Origin: Diprion similis
Lineage: Eukaryota > Arthropoda > Insecta > Hymenoptera > Diprionidae
DNA: 64,000 nucleotides
Direction: 5' to 3'
Assembly (NCBI RefSeq): GCF_021155765.1
Contig: NC_060110.1
Span: 16,080,001-16,144,000, forward strand
A program made the translations under genes and the position numbers. Below the pieces are notes generated by a model. The model was not told the DNA's origin, ran no database searches, and saw only the letters and a list, made by a program, of their open reading frames with translations. Each line of letters starts with the position of its first letter. Position 1 is the stretch's first letter. Positions 27,299-40,800 of the stretch are shown here, one piece after another.

Positions 27299-28039
27299 TC
27301 CACGAATATACGTTACACGTAACGTATATTGTATGTATATAGTAATGACGGACGAAAATTTCGTTTCGCCAAATCTTACGAGGCTGAAGTTAGGAGTGAC
27401 AAAATTAGCAGCGAAACGGTATAATGTTCATTCGAACAAGGTAGCGTGGTCCAAAAATCAAAATTTCACGAAACACCTTGACCCTCAATACTTGTATAGA
27501 ATTTTGTGACGATTAAACTAAACTGCATTTTACTGTTTACGAAAAGTTTAAACACGTTCGGCTGCTAACTTCAGCCCGATCCGGATCATCAGATTTCGAG
27601 AAAACGCTGGATGCGTAGATACATGCGCGTCATGGTTCCCCTAATTACCCTGAACAACGGAATGCGCATCTGCTACGATATCTGGCACAGATACGATAAC
27701 GTTCGATATTTAAGATTAGGGATAAAAGTCTGATCAAGGCCGATGATCTTATTGGTCAGCGTGTACAACTTGCGCGGCAAACTTGAACATAGATACTGTT
27801 TACATACATATATACATATATCTATATACATATATTGTATATTTCGTCAAACCTAATTATGTATCATAGGTATACAACTTGTTCCCCACTTCCCGCGACC
27901 CGCAAACAAAATCTATCACGACGTGAATTGCACCTTAATGTGTAATTGCTTGTTAATTTTTATATCCGTGCGATGTAACGCACCTGCCTGTTACTCCGCT
28001 GCCGGCCATGATCGATAACTCAATCACAACTCCTTGTTG

Positions 28040-28057
28040 CCCCCCCCCCCCCCCCCC
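28040..28057 (+). repeat. poly(C) run of 18
   Basis: Eighteen consecutive C on the plus strand. Confidence 0.9.
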
Positions 28058-28318
28058 GGTGTCTTTCTCGCGGCGTCTCTCTCCTGACTTGTAAGATGTC
28101 AACGCCGTCCAGCTCGCGAAATAATTATTTCTCGCGCAGCGGCCGTAACCAACTGAAAATCCAGCCGATCTCAATGTTATCTGACGGTCAAAGAGCTAAT
28201 CTCGTTTATGTGGTCCTTACGGTCTTCCCCCAAGCGCAAAGGCACACCTACAATTCAGATGTATCCAAGTATAGGTGGTGGTGTGCGGTGAGCTTATCGC
28301 GAGTGCCGATTCCATTGC

Positions 28319-28334
28319 GTGTGTGTGTGTGTGT
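28319..28334 (+). repeat. GT dinucleotide repeat
   Basis: (GT)8 followed by TATATAG sequence. Confidence 0.9.
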
Positions 28335-28677
28335 ATATAGATGTATATACATACAGTACATTCATCTACTTCTCGCGGGTCCGTTATTTTCAGATTATAG
28401 TCGAAACTCCCCCTGTCGACGTGTTTTTCACTCAAGAGGTGGACTTGTTTTCGTTTGAGGTTCCCCGCGACGCATCGATTCGAGCCGACCGACCGCGTTA
28501 CTGCATGCCGAAGAAGCCAAAACACGAGAAGGTTTCGTCGAATGACGTGTCCGGGGAATCGTTAATCTCCTTCTAACGGTTATTGAAAAAGGAGCAAACA
28601 GTAGCCAGCGGCTACTTAGATAAGGACCTTTTGTGTCCCATGAATTTTATCTAAATAACTTGAAAATATTTTCGTCT

Positions 28678-28704
28678 CTGCTGCTGCTGCTGCTGCTGCT
28701 GCTG
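28678..28704 (+). repeat. CTG trinucleotide repeat
   Basis: (CTG)9, uninterrupted. It lies inside the 28633-29340 open frame, where it encodes a leucine run. Confidence 0.9.
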
Positions 28705-29727
28705 CGCGAGCTTCTGGTCCTTCTTCAACTTTGTGACAAAATCTCGATGACGACGACGACGATGATGACGACAATCCATAACTCATACGTTATTTGTGAA
28801 ACTCGGCTCTTGTACGGTAGAATTATCCTCCGGAACAAACGTAACCCGTTGGTACATTGCACGTTCAACTCGTCATCCCGATTGCTCTCGTCGCCGACAA
28901 AAGTGCAATTATATCGTAAACTTTCCCTACCCGTTCGTTCCACACAACAGCGTTTTTTCCCGGCAGCTAGGAATTCGTTACCTCAGAGTTACGCGCCGCT
29001 GTTTCCAGTCTTCATGCCACGCATCGCGCATCATCACAGCTTATCGTTAATTCGCAATCGCATCTTCATACTGTTTCATCTCGTAGCCTGTAGGGCGTGG
29101 CTCGAAAATCAACCCCCTATACATATAATTTTCCAGCCCGCAAACTACCCCGATATAGTAGTTATGTATATGCCAACATATATGTATAGACCCATTAACG
29201 GTATTGCGTTACCGTTTTATATCGTATACCTACCTTCGTATATAGGTGACTCAACGGGAGTCGTAACTGCACTACTTCGCCGACTATTGTACCCTTATAA
29301 TCCCCACGCTGTTCCACAAACGCTGAGGATACTCCGATAAATTCACCCCCCTGGACGTTATTACTGTATACTCAGAAATAGTTAAACTGCAGGTATACGG
29401 CTAATTAGAATTTCACGTACATTGCGTAGACAAAGCACTACATCATATACCTGGCAGTGCGAATGTTACCTGGTTACATACTCGTCATCCTAAATAGCTG
29501 TAAATCGCCGGCATATATCATTGTCGAGCTTCTGGAAAAATTCGCTTTGATTTTGCGGGATGCATTATGCCTGCGGAGAGCCGAGGGACGGTATTATGCG
29601 GTCGTATACGGTTGGGCCACGTAATCAGCGATATCTTCAGCGCGGTAACGGGCCACGGGGTTGTGGGGTTGGGTGTGAAGTTGGCTTCATAACCAGGTTA
29701 CACCATCCTAGGGCTCCGTCTAGTTCT

Positions 29728-29747
29728 CCCCCCCCCCCCCCCCCCCC
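29728..29747 (+). repeat. poly(C) run of 20
   Basis: Twenty consecutive C on the plus strand, the longest homopolymer in the window together with the A run at 16251. It lies about 105 bases upstream of the candidate first coding exon ending at 29861. Confidence 0.9.
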
Positions 29748-29853
29748 TACCACGTTACTTTACGAACGACTCACACGCCAGCGACACCACCTGCACCCAC
29801 TGTCCTCCGCCGCCCCCCTCGGGGGCTGTGGATGTTAGAGCTGCAGTCCTGGC

Positions 29854-29861
29854 ATGGCTGG
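29854..29861 (+). other. peb: candidate first coding exon of pebbled (ATGGCTGG)
   Basis: ATG GCT GG is followed directly by GTAAGT, a consensus splice donor, in phase 2. The pebbled exon that starts at 34792 is open upstream of its first ATG and needs exactly a phase-2 donor, so joining the two gives Met-Ala-Gly followed by Phe-Val-Thr-Gly-Arg without a stop. An in-frame TAG lies five codons before this ATG, which would fix the start. This is inference from phase and splice consensus only; one donor in three would match by chance. Confidence 0.3.
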
Positions 29862-32517
29862 GTAAGTATACCCCACCTAGGCGTTATAGATCACTCCTAA
29901 CACCGGACGGCGTTGCCTGGTAACCGTCCTTCAAACATCGTTTTACGCGGTGTTGTTTTATACCAACGAAAAAAACCTGCATCCGAATCTTTCGTACATA
30001 GCTATACCTCTATTATTTATATAAATATAGATATATGTGTACCTTCGTACAGCGATTATCATTGCGTGTTACATTCATCCGTAATCGTTGTGCATCTCGA
30101 CCTTTGAACGTTGAGAGAATAAACTTGAGAAATACCGAGAACCATTGCGCGATGGATCATGGATGTCTAAAAGGGTTTTTCCCCAAAGCTCGGCTAGCTG
30201 CAGGCGATCCAGCACTTTATGGGTCATTCACACTCTGTAAGAGTAGCCAGAGTGATGAACAGTGTAATATGCATGGCATGAGTGTTCGAATGTTTATATC
30301 TGTAGGCCTATACGTGTGTATATATAATTATTAATACGATTCGTGCAGCGTGGAATTAATGGACGACCAACAGAAGAGTGGAATTTCCCCCAAGCACATG
30401 ACTTTTGCTCTGTTTATCGACAGATATGAATACGCGTGCGCAATAATTTCTCAATCATCTGTATAAACTTACTGAAAATTGCAACTCCTTCTTTCACTCT
30501 GCACGCATCGAATTCTAAACTAGCATGTTTCGGACTCCGACCTTTTCTGTCGAATAAGTATATTGGCTTTGAGTGCAATTATCGTATCTATTGTTTTTAT
30601 ATCCAAGGAAATATGTAATTATTATATTAGCTTCGTCATCACGATTTCGGGCTAAAACCTAGAGTTTTGAGAGGAAGAGACGGTAAATTCGGAATATTGA
30701 GAGCTTATATGGAAGTTAAATGCGGGTTTAATCCGGCTACAAATATCGAGATATTCACAAAGTTAAAATTCCAGCCTTTTTTCCAAAGTTTCTCTCAGCT
30801 ATTTCGCTAGATCGGTAATTCGCAATATGTAAAGCTTACGGCAAAAAGGTCGGACGTAACGCCGGACTGATTCGTCGAAGGTGAAGAGCTTATCCTCGGG
30901 GCGGCTCCGCGGAATCCCGGCAGGTTCTCGAGGCCCTAAGTATCAAATCCTCTTACGTAACCAGGGTGGGCGGCAGCCGGGAACCAGGGTTACCAAGGCA
31001 GCAGCTCTCGCAACACGCAAACCTCGACATTGTCCGCCATCTTTGCTCTAGTGGCGCGTGGGAGTCGAGTCGACGGAGGTGAGCACCGGGAGTAGAGGGG
31101 GAGAGAAAAAGGAGATAAAAGCAGTCGTCGAGAGATCGGACCTCGACCAATGACGCGGAGGATGCGTAGAAGGGACACGCCCTCTATCAGCAGCGCGGGC
31201 TACAGCGCAGCATCCGTATAATTCGCCTCCCGCGAGCGCCAATCGATCGACTTTCGAACCTAGACGACGGAGCGGAGCAAACGCGCATCCTCGTCACCGT
31301 CCACTTCCCATCTCGATAATGAAAGAACATTTTCCGATTCGAATGGTCATTTTCCTAAATAGCGACGTGTAGAGTCTGGACATTATAGGTATTATGTGTA
31401 ATTATACACGTAACGTGGGATATATCTCGTACATACGTACTGCGCACGTACGCAGGTATATAACTTTCACGGAATTCCATCGACGTGGAAATTTACATTT
31501 AAACGCTTCAAAGCGATTCGATTTCTCGCTCACAACTATCCGCTTCCCTCCGAGCTCTCTTCCGGATCGACGAACTCGATCTGCATTCTTTCTCTTGTAC
31601 ACTGCTTGCAGGCACTGAAACTAATCTCTCAACCTGCGTGTTGATCTGTACCGTATATACTTGCATAGTCAGAAAAATTACACGTGGAAAACACGTAATT
31701 GCTTGAAATGTAATATATACACGTTCGGATCGTTGAAAATCGTTCGAAAAATAACAATTAACGATGCATGCCTACTTGTCATTATACTCGGATCGTTTTA
31801 TATACAGTCCATCGTTTCGTACATCATCGATCGCTGCGTGGCAAAAACTCAAAAGTCTAACTTACATACGAATGAATAGAAAACGTGAAAGTCCGTGCGA
31901 GCTTTAAATTTACCCTCTCTCTCTCTTCTCTCTTTCTCACTCTCTTTGGCGCGTGCGCGGCGCGCGCTCGTGTGATGGACCGCGAAAATATGCCCTCGAG
32001 ATTACAGTGTTTACATTCGACGACATCACCTCGCGTACCTACGTGAATATATAATACAGAGCCCTGCGGCCGCCCGAACGCGATCATGTTACGATAATTC
32101 CGTTCTGCGGTTAAAAAGCTGAAACTTGATCGGCCCGACGCATCGTACCTACTTATAATTAATAGGTTACAACCAGTTTTTGGCGTTTAATGCGCACGTG
32201 TTACACCCCAGCGTATAATCCGGGGGTTCCCGGTACTCCGCGACGTCATAATAGAAACTGGCCTTCCGAACCTCCCCAACGTCCCCGAATTAGTACGCTA
32301 GGCAACTGCGTCGCACCTGCGGGAGCACTTCGGGGGTCAAGAAGTGCAGGTACCGGGATCGAGTTTTCGCGCCAATGAAAACTACCGCTAGTGCAGTATT
32401 ATACGCGTGTAATAAGCGTACGTGTGCAGGTCGCAGGTACAACAGGCGTAGTCATCGTACTAGCTGGCGCATGGACGAGTCATTGTGTCGACAGATCCTG
32501 TTAGCCGTCATGTCAGG

Positions 32518-32542
32518 CATCCATCCATCCATCCATCCATCC
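32518..32542 (+). repeat. CATC tetranucleotide repeat
   Basis: About six tandem CATC units. Confidence 0.9.
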
Positions 32543-32760
32543 AGCCATATGTTACGTGTATGGATGGACCTTTTCGGGTTTACGTAAGACTGGCGACCGC
32601 GGGACCAACGAGCAGCTATAGCTCGAGTTCTTGCCCAGAAAAAAACAGACGCATACAATCGAATTCTTTAGAGTTCAGAAGTTCTATGGAAGAGATCCAC
32701 AAAGTATCTATACATATTAATGCCTCTTCGAAACTGAAAGACGTCGACTGAAATGTACGC

Positions 32761-32800
32761 CTGCTGCTGCTGCTGCTGGCTGCTGCTGGCTGCTGCTGCT
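32761..32800 (+). repeat. interrupted CTG repeat
   Basis: CTG repeats interrupted twice by an extra GC, 40 bases in all. No coding exon supported here. Confidence 0.85.
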
Positions 32801-34849
32801 TTATGCGCTCTTCACCTCCTGAAAGCTGCATATTTTCATCTTCGCGTTATACATCTTATATGTATGTCCACACCTGCACGCGGAACCATGCATGCATGAA
32901 GGGGAATTAAATGCGTGTAGGTGTCGAGATGACGGAGTGTTTATCGATTGCTCTCAGTTCTTATATGAATTATTATTGCCGACGCTTGAGCTCGACGCGT
33001 TTCTTCGTTGTTTTTTGCCACTATGGATTCAACGGTGAGTTTATATTAACGCAGTTACATGTTTGGTTTATTGTTAGACTAATCTACCTAGGCATGATCC
33101 AGATTACGAGGCAGATAGATTCTAGTCTAATGTCTGTGAGAGTAGTTAGACAAAGTAGATGTAAAGAGAGAGCGAAGAATTTGGTAAAATGCAAACAATC
33201 GTCGGTTCGACAACGCGAGACGCTCCGAGTGACCGTGATTCACTTGTTATTTGGTAGCGCCGAATGTCCTTCTTAACTTCCATTATGTCGATAATACGAA
33301 TATGTCGTCCGTCTATGTGTGCGGTATACTTATGTCTACACATCTCGGGATCGCGTAGCGTATTATACGAGGATAGCCCGCAATCTGAGTTACAGAGGAG
33401 AAGAGAAAAGTAATAACAACTCGAGAGATGTTTTGTCTGCGGCTCCTCGAGCGTCGTCGCCTCTTCTATACATCCTCAGTTACCGTACCTAACCATACAC
33501 AGTTGTTCGAACATCCGTTGAAAAAATCGTTTGCTTGATCTCTGTGCGAATCTTACTCGCCTATCTCACGTATTTCTACAGACCATATATCCTTGTCATG
33601 CTAGCAGTCAGCCAGTCAGTCAGTCAGTTTTTAAAATTACCTGGTGAATAAATATTTTTGATAATTTTTTGTTTCTTTCAATCAAATGCCTTAGAATCGT
33701 TCTGCGTGCGATGACAATGCCAGTGATATCCAGCGGTGTCACCTCACAATTAGAGGCGTGAATGGTCGCACTGTGTATAACAAACGTTACGAAAAAATTT
33801 AGGTTGACTCGGGGTGATCGGGGTGGGGGAAACCTTGTAACAGATACGAGTCTGAGCATTCGTTGCAGGCGACGATCGGCTGCGACTTCGAGGAAACGGT
33901 GACGAGCGTCTCCAAGAAAACTCCATCAGCTGATCACCGATTTCTCATCATTCACGTGCGAAAAACGTAATTAATTTTCTCCCATACAACCTGCTGCTGC
34001 AGCCCTTTTGAAAAAAAAATCATCAACGGTCAACTGGGTTTATCCGCTTCGCGATTATTTCTCAACTCGTTTACTCCATGTTATATAGTTTTAATTGTTA
34101 GGTATGTGTATCTACCTACGTACCTACGCGTAGGTGTAATGTGATGAACGTGCAATTGCGCGGACGTTCGAATCGATTCGTTTACGTTATGCGTATTACA
34201 AATTACGCGTGATCTTGCAGCAGACACAATTTCATTGTGTATACATATATGCTCGCGTGCATCTTACGTGTGTTGTATACACTGTATGCGGTCAGAGATT
34301 CTTGACTCGCTGCTGTCCTGGATTCTCCATCTCCGGCTAGGCTGTACCAATTTCCTGAACACGTCAGATGTATTCATTCTTTCCATCCATCATCATCGTC
34401 ATCATCATACGGTGCAGTGTCGTTGCCGCGGTATTCCCTGATGTGAGAAGACGTTGAACTTCCTCACTTCCTTCGCGTATACATAAAGTTGTGTTTGTAA
34501 TTTGTGTAACGTAACGAAATCAAATTTCCAGTAAAAGTAAGCGTAATAATCACGCGGACGTGAGTTAGTGACGTGGTTTAGTTAGACAGACACATAAGTT
34601 CCGTCTCAATTATCGTTTACCACTTAATTGTATACCGCATTTCAGTGACGTCTTTAATTTACGCATAAAACAAAAAACAAAGAGGCAGTATTCTTTGTTT
34701 TTACTCGATCGTCGGTAATTGTGATCTTATATCCTAGAGATAGAACCTATAAGACGATATCCTAATTTTATATCTCATCTTTATGTTACAGATTTGTGAC
34801 AGGCAGATTCCAAGGGACTGCAGAGGAGCTGCCCCCTAGCTCTAGACAC

Positions 34850-37800
34850 ATGGCATGTCTCGCAGGTGCCATCGCCCCTTTGCCAGCCGTCCCTCGTTCA
34901 GGTGAGACTCATTCAGATGATTAATATACATATCAATTTCTCGCCACATGTCATCGCTAAATGAATGAAATTTCACTGCAGTAGCGGCTTATCTTGTGTG
35001 CTTGAATATTATCGAGAAATTTTCGGAGCTCTGAGTGTTGTCTCAATGTTGGGCCAAAATTTCAGAATATACGTTTACATTTATTATTTCGATTCCAAGT
35101 CTAATCATGATTTGACAATAAAGAATCAGTTCGGAAGTGACATCACTTTTAAGCTTTGTCCTCAAAGTTTGTAGTTCAGGAAAAACGCTGGCCGCGTTGA
35201 CGGGATTGGAGGAGCTCCATGTACGAGCGAATAAGAATTCCGCAAACTTAAGCTTTGGAACAAAGACAGCAAGCTTTCTTGCAGATTGCAAGCGTAACTG
35301 CTGAGGAAGAGCTGCGGTGAAGGAAGATAGCGACCTGACCGCTATATCCATCCTTCCTCGTTTCACGCTCCCCTCCTTCGTTGCAATGATTAATTTACAA
35401 TCATAATGAATTATACTGATAACCTTTATCAATTGGACTATTATAATCCAGAACTCTAGTGCTATTTCAATACGAAAGTAACTTGGAGACATTGTTAGCG
35501 GGACTATTGATCAACCTAATTCATGATACCTATGTCATACATACTCGTATATCCGCAAAATTAGAGTTGCAAGCATCTACTTGTTAAATAATCCGAATGT
35601 CGCGTTGCAAAAACTAGACTCGTATAATGCCGACGGTACTTCTGTGGCTTTGAGGATCACCATAACGATCATGTATCAGTATACTGTAATTTCGTTTAAT
35701 AGGGCCGAGATTGTGTACGATTATAATAATTAGGTCGAATTCAACATCCTTCTTGGTTCACAGATTATTTGATTGCCAGCAGCGTTCTTTCGCAGCAAAG
35801 CTTCATATCAATTCATTCACGAATTTCTCGATAATCTTTTTTTATTTTTGTTCCAAGTTTTTTTTCTGTTTTTTATATTTATTTTTTTTCGCTAATATCA
35901 TGCGGCCAGCCGAGACTGATAAAGTATTTTATAGATTAAGAACAACTGATCCAAACCCGTCGCGCAGTCGAGTTATCCCAACCTTAATCTCTCTGTGTCT
36001 CTGACGCAGCCATCCGCGGCAAAATAACAATCGTGGACGCGATACGAAAAAAACAAAAATAAATTTCGTATCTTCGCTTTGTGATTACAGTTACCACAGA
36101 CAGCGGACTGGAGCAACGTCAGAACATCAAGACGCAAACTGATTCAGATACGTCAGCTTCGGTGAGTTGATTCTTGACGCTGAAATTTATCTGCTAGTGG
36201 TTTTTATCCCGCTATTATAAACTGTGCTCACCTCGAAGACATACCTTGTCGATCATGTCGAACGCCGGATATTAAAATGCAAATCATGAACCTCACGAGA
36301 TCATTGGCGTGAAAATTTCTCAAATTTGCGATGCATCGGATTACACAGCGAGACAAAAGCTGGTCGCAGTACTTCAAGTGGTGCCATCTTTTCTCATAAA
36401 TTTCGGTCCTCCCCATGAAACATTGTTTGTTCTTTTTTTCTTTAAAGATTTGAAGGGAGCTACACGCAGTGAGCCACGATTCTTTTTATTCGCAAATTTT
36501 TGCCAATCTGTTCAGGTGCCAACTAATCGGTGTACAATTTCAATTGCATATATGAAATTTTAACGCAAATTTGAAACAGTGAGAACACCAAGGCGCGCGC
36601 ATCAACCTCTCATTTTTACCCGTCTAATTTTCCACTTTGATCACGCGGTAATGTGTTTATCTGGTGCCTGTTCTGCCGCGGGCTGAAAATATTGACAAAA
36701 CTCTCTTTTGTTCGTATGAGGTTTGTTGCCGCTTATCCCTCGCGAGAATGCAGCGCCTGTGTTCTGAAAAACAATTACAGCAGCTACATCCACCACAGTC
36801 ATTTATACCTATGCTGACCGCGTTCCTTTTTCTTCTCTTTCAAGGTCGACCCATCCAGCTCAGCTCTCGCCTGCCCTGCGTGTTTTATAGTGCTACCGAG
36901 TACACGCGAGCTGACGAATCACATACGAGGTCACAACTCTCCGAGGATCAGCGAGGGTAGCGCAGCCGAGGACGAGCGCTCTTGTTGTGTCTGCGGCAAG
37001 GTCCTCAGCTCGGCGAGCTCCCTGGACCGTCATATCCTGGTCCACTCTGGTGAGCGACCGTTCAAGTGCGGAATCTGTGGAACCGCTTTTACGACAAACG
37101 GAAATATGCACCGACACATCAGGACCGCCCACGGCAGCAGTTCCTCGAACAGTTGCACGGATTCGGAGGTTAGCAACGACTCCGAGAGGCCGACAATGAA
37201 GCGACGGAGAAACGAGGAATTCATTAATTACAACAACAATAATCTGTCCAAGAGAACATCGCCGGAGTGCGTCCAGGAGGACGACGACCTACCGGCGAGT
37301 AAACGGATCCACATAACTCTGTTGAACGATAACTCGAGAACTGACGACAAGGATCAAACCGAGACTCAGCAGACTCACTGCTGCCCCGTGTGCGGGAGGG
37401 AGGATTTTGCGACGAACAGCCTACTCGAGGATCACCTTGATCGCACTCATCCTACCCATCCGGCGAAATGCGATACATGCAACCTGAACTTCAAGGATCG
37501 TCGGGTGCTTAATCATCATCGTTCGATGGGACATCATTCCAATCGTTCTAACGACAGCCCGACGAGGAATCTCCGAAACTCGGTTGTCGGCTTCCCTGAT
37601 TTAACCTTCATCGACTTTTCAGCCGGAAAATTTCCGGCCATTGCTCGTGCCGTTTGTGAAAAATCACTACACCGACCGGCGTCCGGGGAAGTCGCCAAAT
37701 TCCAATGCTGTAAATGCTTGAGAGCTTTTCCCTGCAGAACTGCTCTTGACTCCCACGAGACTGACTGCGGTAACCAAATAACACTGCGGGGAAACATGGC

Positions 37801-40800
37801 CGAGGATCAGTCAAAGAGAAACGACTTCTTCGCCGGATTGGATCTTCAAGATAAGGCGGCACTCGTCGAAGCCAAGGAGGGAAAGGATCTGGCCGACATA
37901 CAGAGCATCATTTCGCTAACGTCTGAAACTGCGATTCTGCAGAACTTTCCGCGTCCCGATGCAGTCACTCCGGATAACGTTATTAGGACCGGGTCCAGCG
38001 TCGGTTCGTCTGGATCATCCTGCATCGCGTCTGCTGAAAATCATGAGGAAGAACTTCAGGATGCCTTCTCTGCCGAGTTCCGTCGGATGAAACTTCGCGG
38101 TGAATTTCCGTGCAGACTCTGCAGCGCTATTTTCCCCAACCTGCGAGCTCTCAAGGGTCACAATCGGGCGCACATGGGAGTCGGCCCTGGAATGCCGTAC
38201 CCTTGTAACATGTGCCCTTTCACAAGCACCGACAAGGCCACCCTGGTGAGGCACTTGCGAACTCACAACGGCGACCGGCCCTACGAGTGCTCTATGTGCA
38301 ATTACGCATTCACAACGAAAGCAAACTGCGAGCGTCACTTGCGGAATCGTCACGCCAAGCTGACCCGCGAGGAAGTGAAGAAATCGCTAATCTATCACCC
38401 CAGCGAAGATCCGCAGAACGATAACGGGGAAGCCCCGGCACGAGGCGTGCGGGACGACACGCGGAGAGTTCTTGTATATCCGAACGAACGCGAAGAACCC
38501 AGCCAACAGAGGCCGATCAGCGTTGGCCCTGACGGAAAGGCGGAGATCAGGGTGATCGATGAGGCGAAACTTAGGCAACCGGATCTTGCCGGTGCACGGC
38601 ACGCTCCCCAGCTGAGTAGTTTCGATACATCCGAGATATTCCAAGGCAGAAAGCCTCAGATTCAATTGCTTGAGATGCAGGTACAAAGGCACACCGATAA
38701 TTCTATGGATATAGACATACCTCAGGACTTGGTATTAAAGCCACTTCAGTTTCCACCCAGCAACGACGCTCAGGACGATAACTCGTCGAACGAAAGTATA
38801 TCACGTCTAGTCACCGAAGCCAAACACTTAGCAGCAATACACCAAAGACTGCCGAATCTTCACGTCGATGTTCAAACATCCACCGGTCGTTACAGCTTAG
38901 CCGACGAAGCACCGTTGGATCTATCGATGGACGCGTTGGATTTAAGCAAGAAATCGAAGATGAAGGAAACCGAACAACCTGCCGTTGTTCCAAATATGGA
39001 AGAAATCGACCAGAGTGATAAGAACATTTTCAACGCGGCGAATCAACTCCTTTTGACGCAAGCTCTGCTCAAAAGTGGTCAAAACCCGCAATCCACAACC
39101 CTGCAAGAAGCACTTTACGCAAACGCTCAACTTCTGTTCCCAAACTTTGGTACTTTTTCACCTGCGAGTTTGATATCGCCGTTCATGTTCAATGCCCATC
39201 TCTTTGCAAACCCAGAATTTGCCATGAAGAGTAGACTTCCAACGGAACCGATCAGAGGTCTGCGGTGCAGCGGTGGCAGCCTGTTAGAGCCTGCGATTTC
39301 CAGACCTGAATTTGGAACAGCTTTTTCTCAAACCAGGGAGACTTCGCACCGCTCGGCTAGCGAAAACACCGATTACTCGCCAAAGCTGATGTCCCCGAAG
39401 TTATCGAGCAAGATATCCGCTGCTCGTGAAAAGGTTGATAACACGTCGTCTTCAAATTCTGTTAAGATGGTTATAAAGAACGGTGTTCTTATGCCAAAAC
39501 AGAAGCAACGAAGGTACAGAACTGAGAGACCATTTGCTTGCGAACATTGTTCGGCCAGGTTCACCCTTAGAAGCAACATGGAGAGACACGTAAAACAACA
39601 GCACCCCCAGTATTGGAGCCAGCGACAACGAGGTGGGCATTCGACCAGAGGCCGACCTCCAACAAACCCACCAACAAACCCACCAATAAGCCCACCAACA
39701 AACCCACCAACACTACTGCAGAACTTCAACCAACCCACCTCTCAGTCAATGTCGCAAAATTTTCCGAGCATTCTACCAAAAAACGACCATACCAACTCGG
39801 TGCAAAATTACGGAAAGCATTCAATTTCCGATCAAGTCAAGTACGCGATTCTTGCACAACAGTTGAAGGGGAATAAAGCAGAAGAAAATGACTCTGATAA
39901 AGATTTGGTTATCGATGAAGAACCCGCAGAAGAACAAGCTTCAGAATCTCGAGAACAGCATAGCGAACGGCAGCCCTTGAGTCTGCTCAGAGGTAAGCTA
40001 GAGGATAAAAATGACTACAATAAAGATAACATTATGAAACAGCATGTGAATGAATTTTCAAAGGATTATTTGGTGCAAATAAGAGAACAACATCTCGAGC
40101 GATTGAAACGTGACGCTAAATTGTACGAGGCAACTAATACGAAAGATAATTCGGATAAGGATGTAAAGCATGAGATGGATGAGAACGAGATGGAAGATCA
40201 GAAAACTATACACGAAACTGACGAATCTGTTGAGGCAAAAGAAGAGGAGAAAGCCGGAGGGGAAGATGGTACTGCAGATCTTGCTAGCGTGTCGAAGCTA
40301 CTTGACAACGCTTCGCAGCAGCACCAACAGTTTCAACCACAGTATCTGAGCGATGAGGAGGAGGGACTGGTTGCTTCAAGGAGTGAAGGAAACAATTCCG
40401 GAAGTGACGATAAATCTGATTCCAGCAATTCCGAGAACGTTACTCGTAAAAAAAAATCTGCATATTCGACGGCACCGAACAGGGTTCCATGCCCGTATTG
40501 CGAGAGAGAATTCCCCTGGACGTCTTCACTGAGGAGACACATACTGACGCACACCGGCCAAAAACCCTACCAATGCTCTTATTGTACGCTACTGTTTACG
40601 ACAAAGTCAAACTGTGACCGCCATCTTTTAAGGAAACACGTGAACGCCAAGACCAGAAGCCGGGCCAAATCATCCCGACCTTCATCCTCCCCCGAGGCCT
40701 CGGCAAGTTTGGGAAACAGCAACACCATCGCGATGAGAAACGTACCGGAGAGACCCTATAAGTGTAACCAATGCCCAAGCTCGACATTCTCAACATTGGG

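Larger units (their letters stand above)
26118..29727. other. non-coding stretch, presumed pebbled intron (part 5)
   Basis: Contains (TA)14 at 27268-27295, an 18-C run at 28040-28057, (GT)8 at 28319-28334 and (CTG)9 at 28678-28704. A 235-codon open frame runs from 28633 to 29340 on the plus strand; its leucine run comes from the CTG repeat and it has no recognisable domain, so I do not call it a gene. An ATG-containing stretch ending in a GTACGT donor at 27227 was considered as an exon and not accepted. Confidence 0.5.
29862..34791. other. non-coding stretch, presumed pebbled intron (part 6)
   Basis: No gene recognised. It holds CATC repeats at 32518-32542, imperfect CTG repeats at 32761-32800 and the perfect 14-base palindrome ACCTACGCGTAGGT at 34122-34135. 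A GC-richer patch at about 30.88-31.28 kb includes a GCCATCTT element (31038-31045) and a good donor GTGAGC after GACGGAG near 31079; it could be a regulatory element or an untranslated exon, but nothing decides this. The intron ends at a TTATGTTACAG acceptor at 34791. Confidence 0.5.

Noticed and set aside
36890-36892. GTG as the start of the pebbled protein
   Set aside because: The frame continues upstream into a complete C2H2 finger and an acceptor at 36844 that joins in phase to two further exons; an internal GTG start would break that finger.
39373-39738. Glycine/valine-rich 121-codon frame on the minus strand
   Set aside because: It is the antisense shadow of the Pro-Thr-Asn repeats in the pebbled coding exon.
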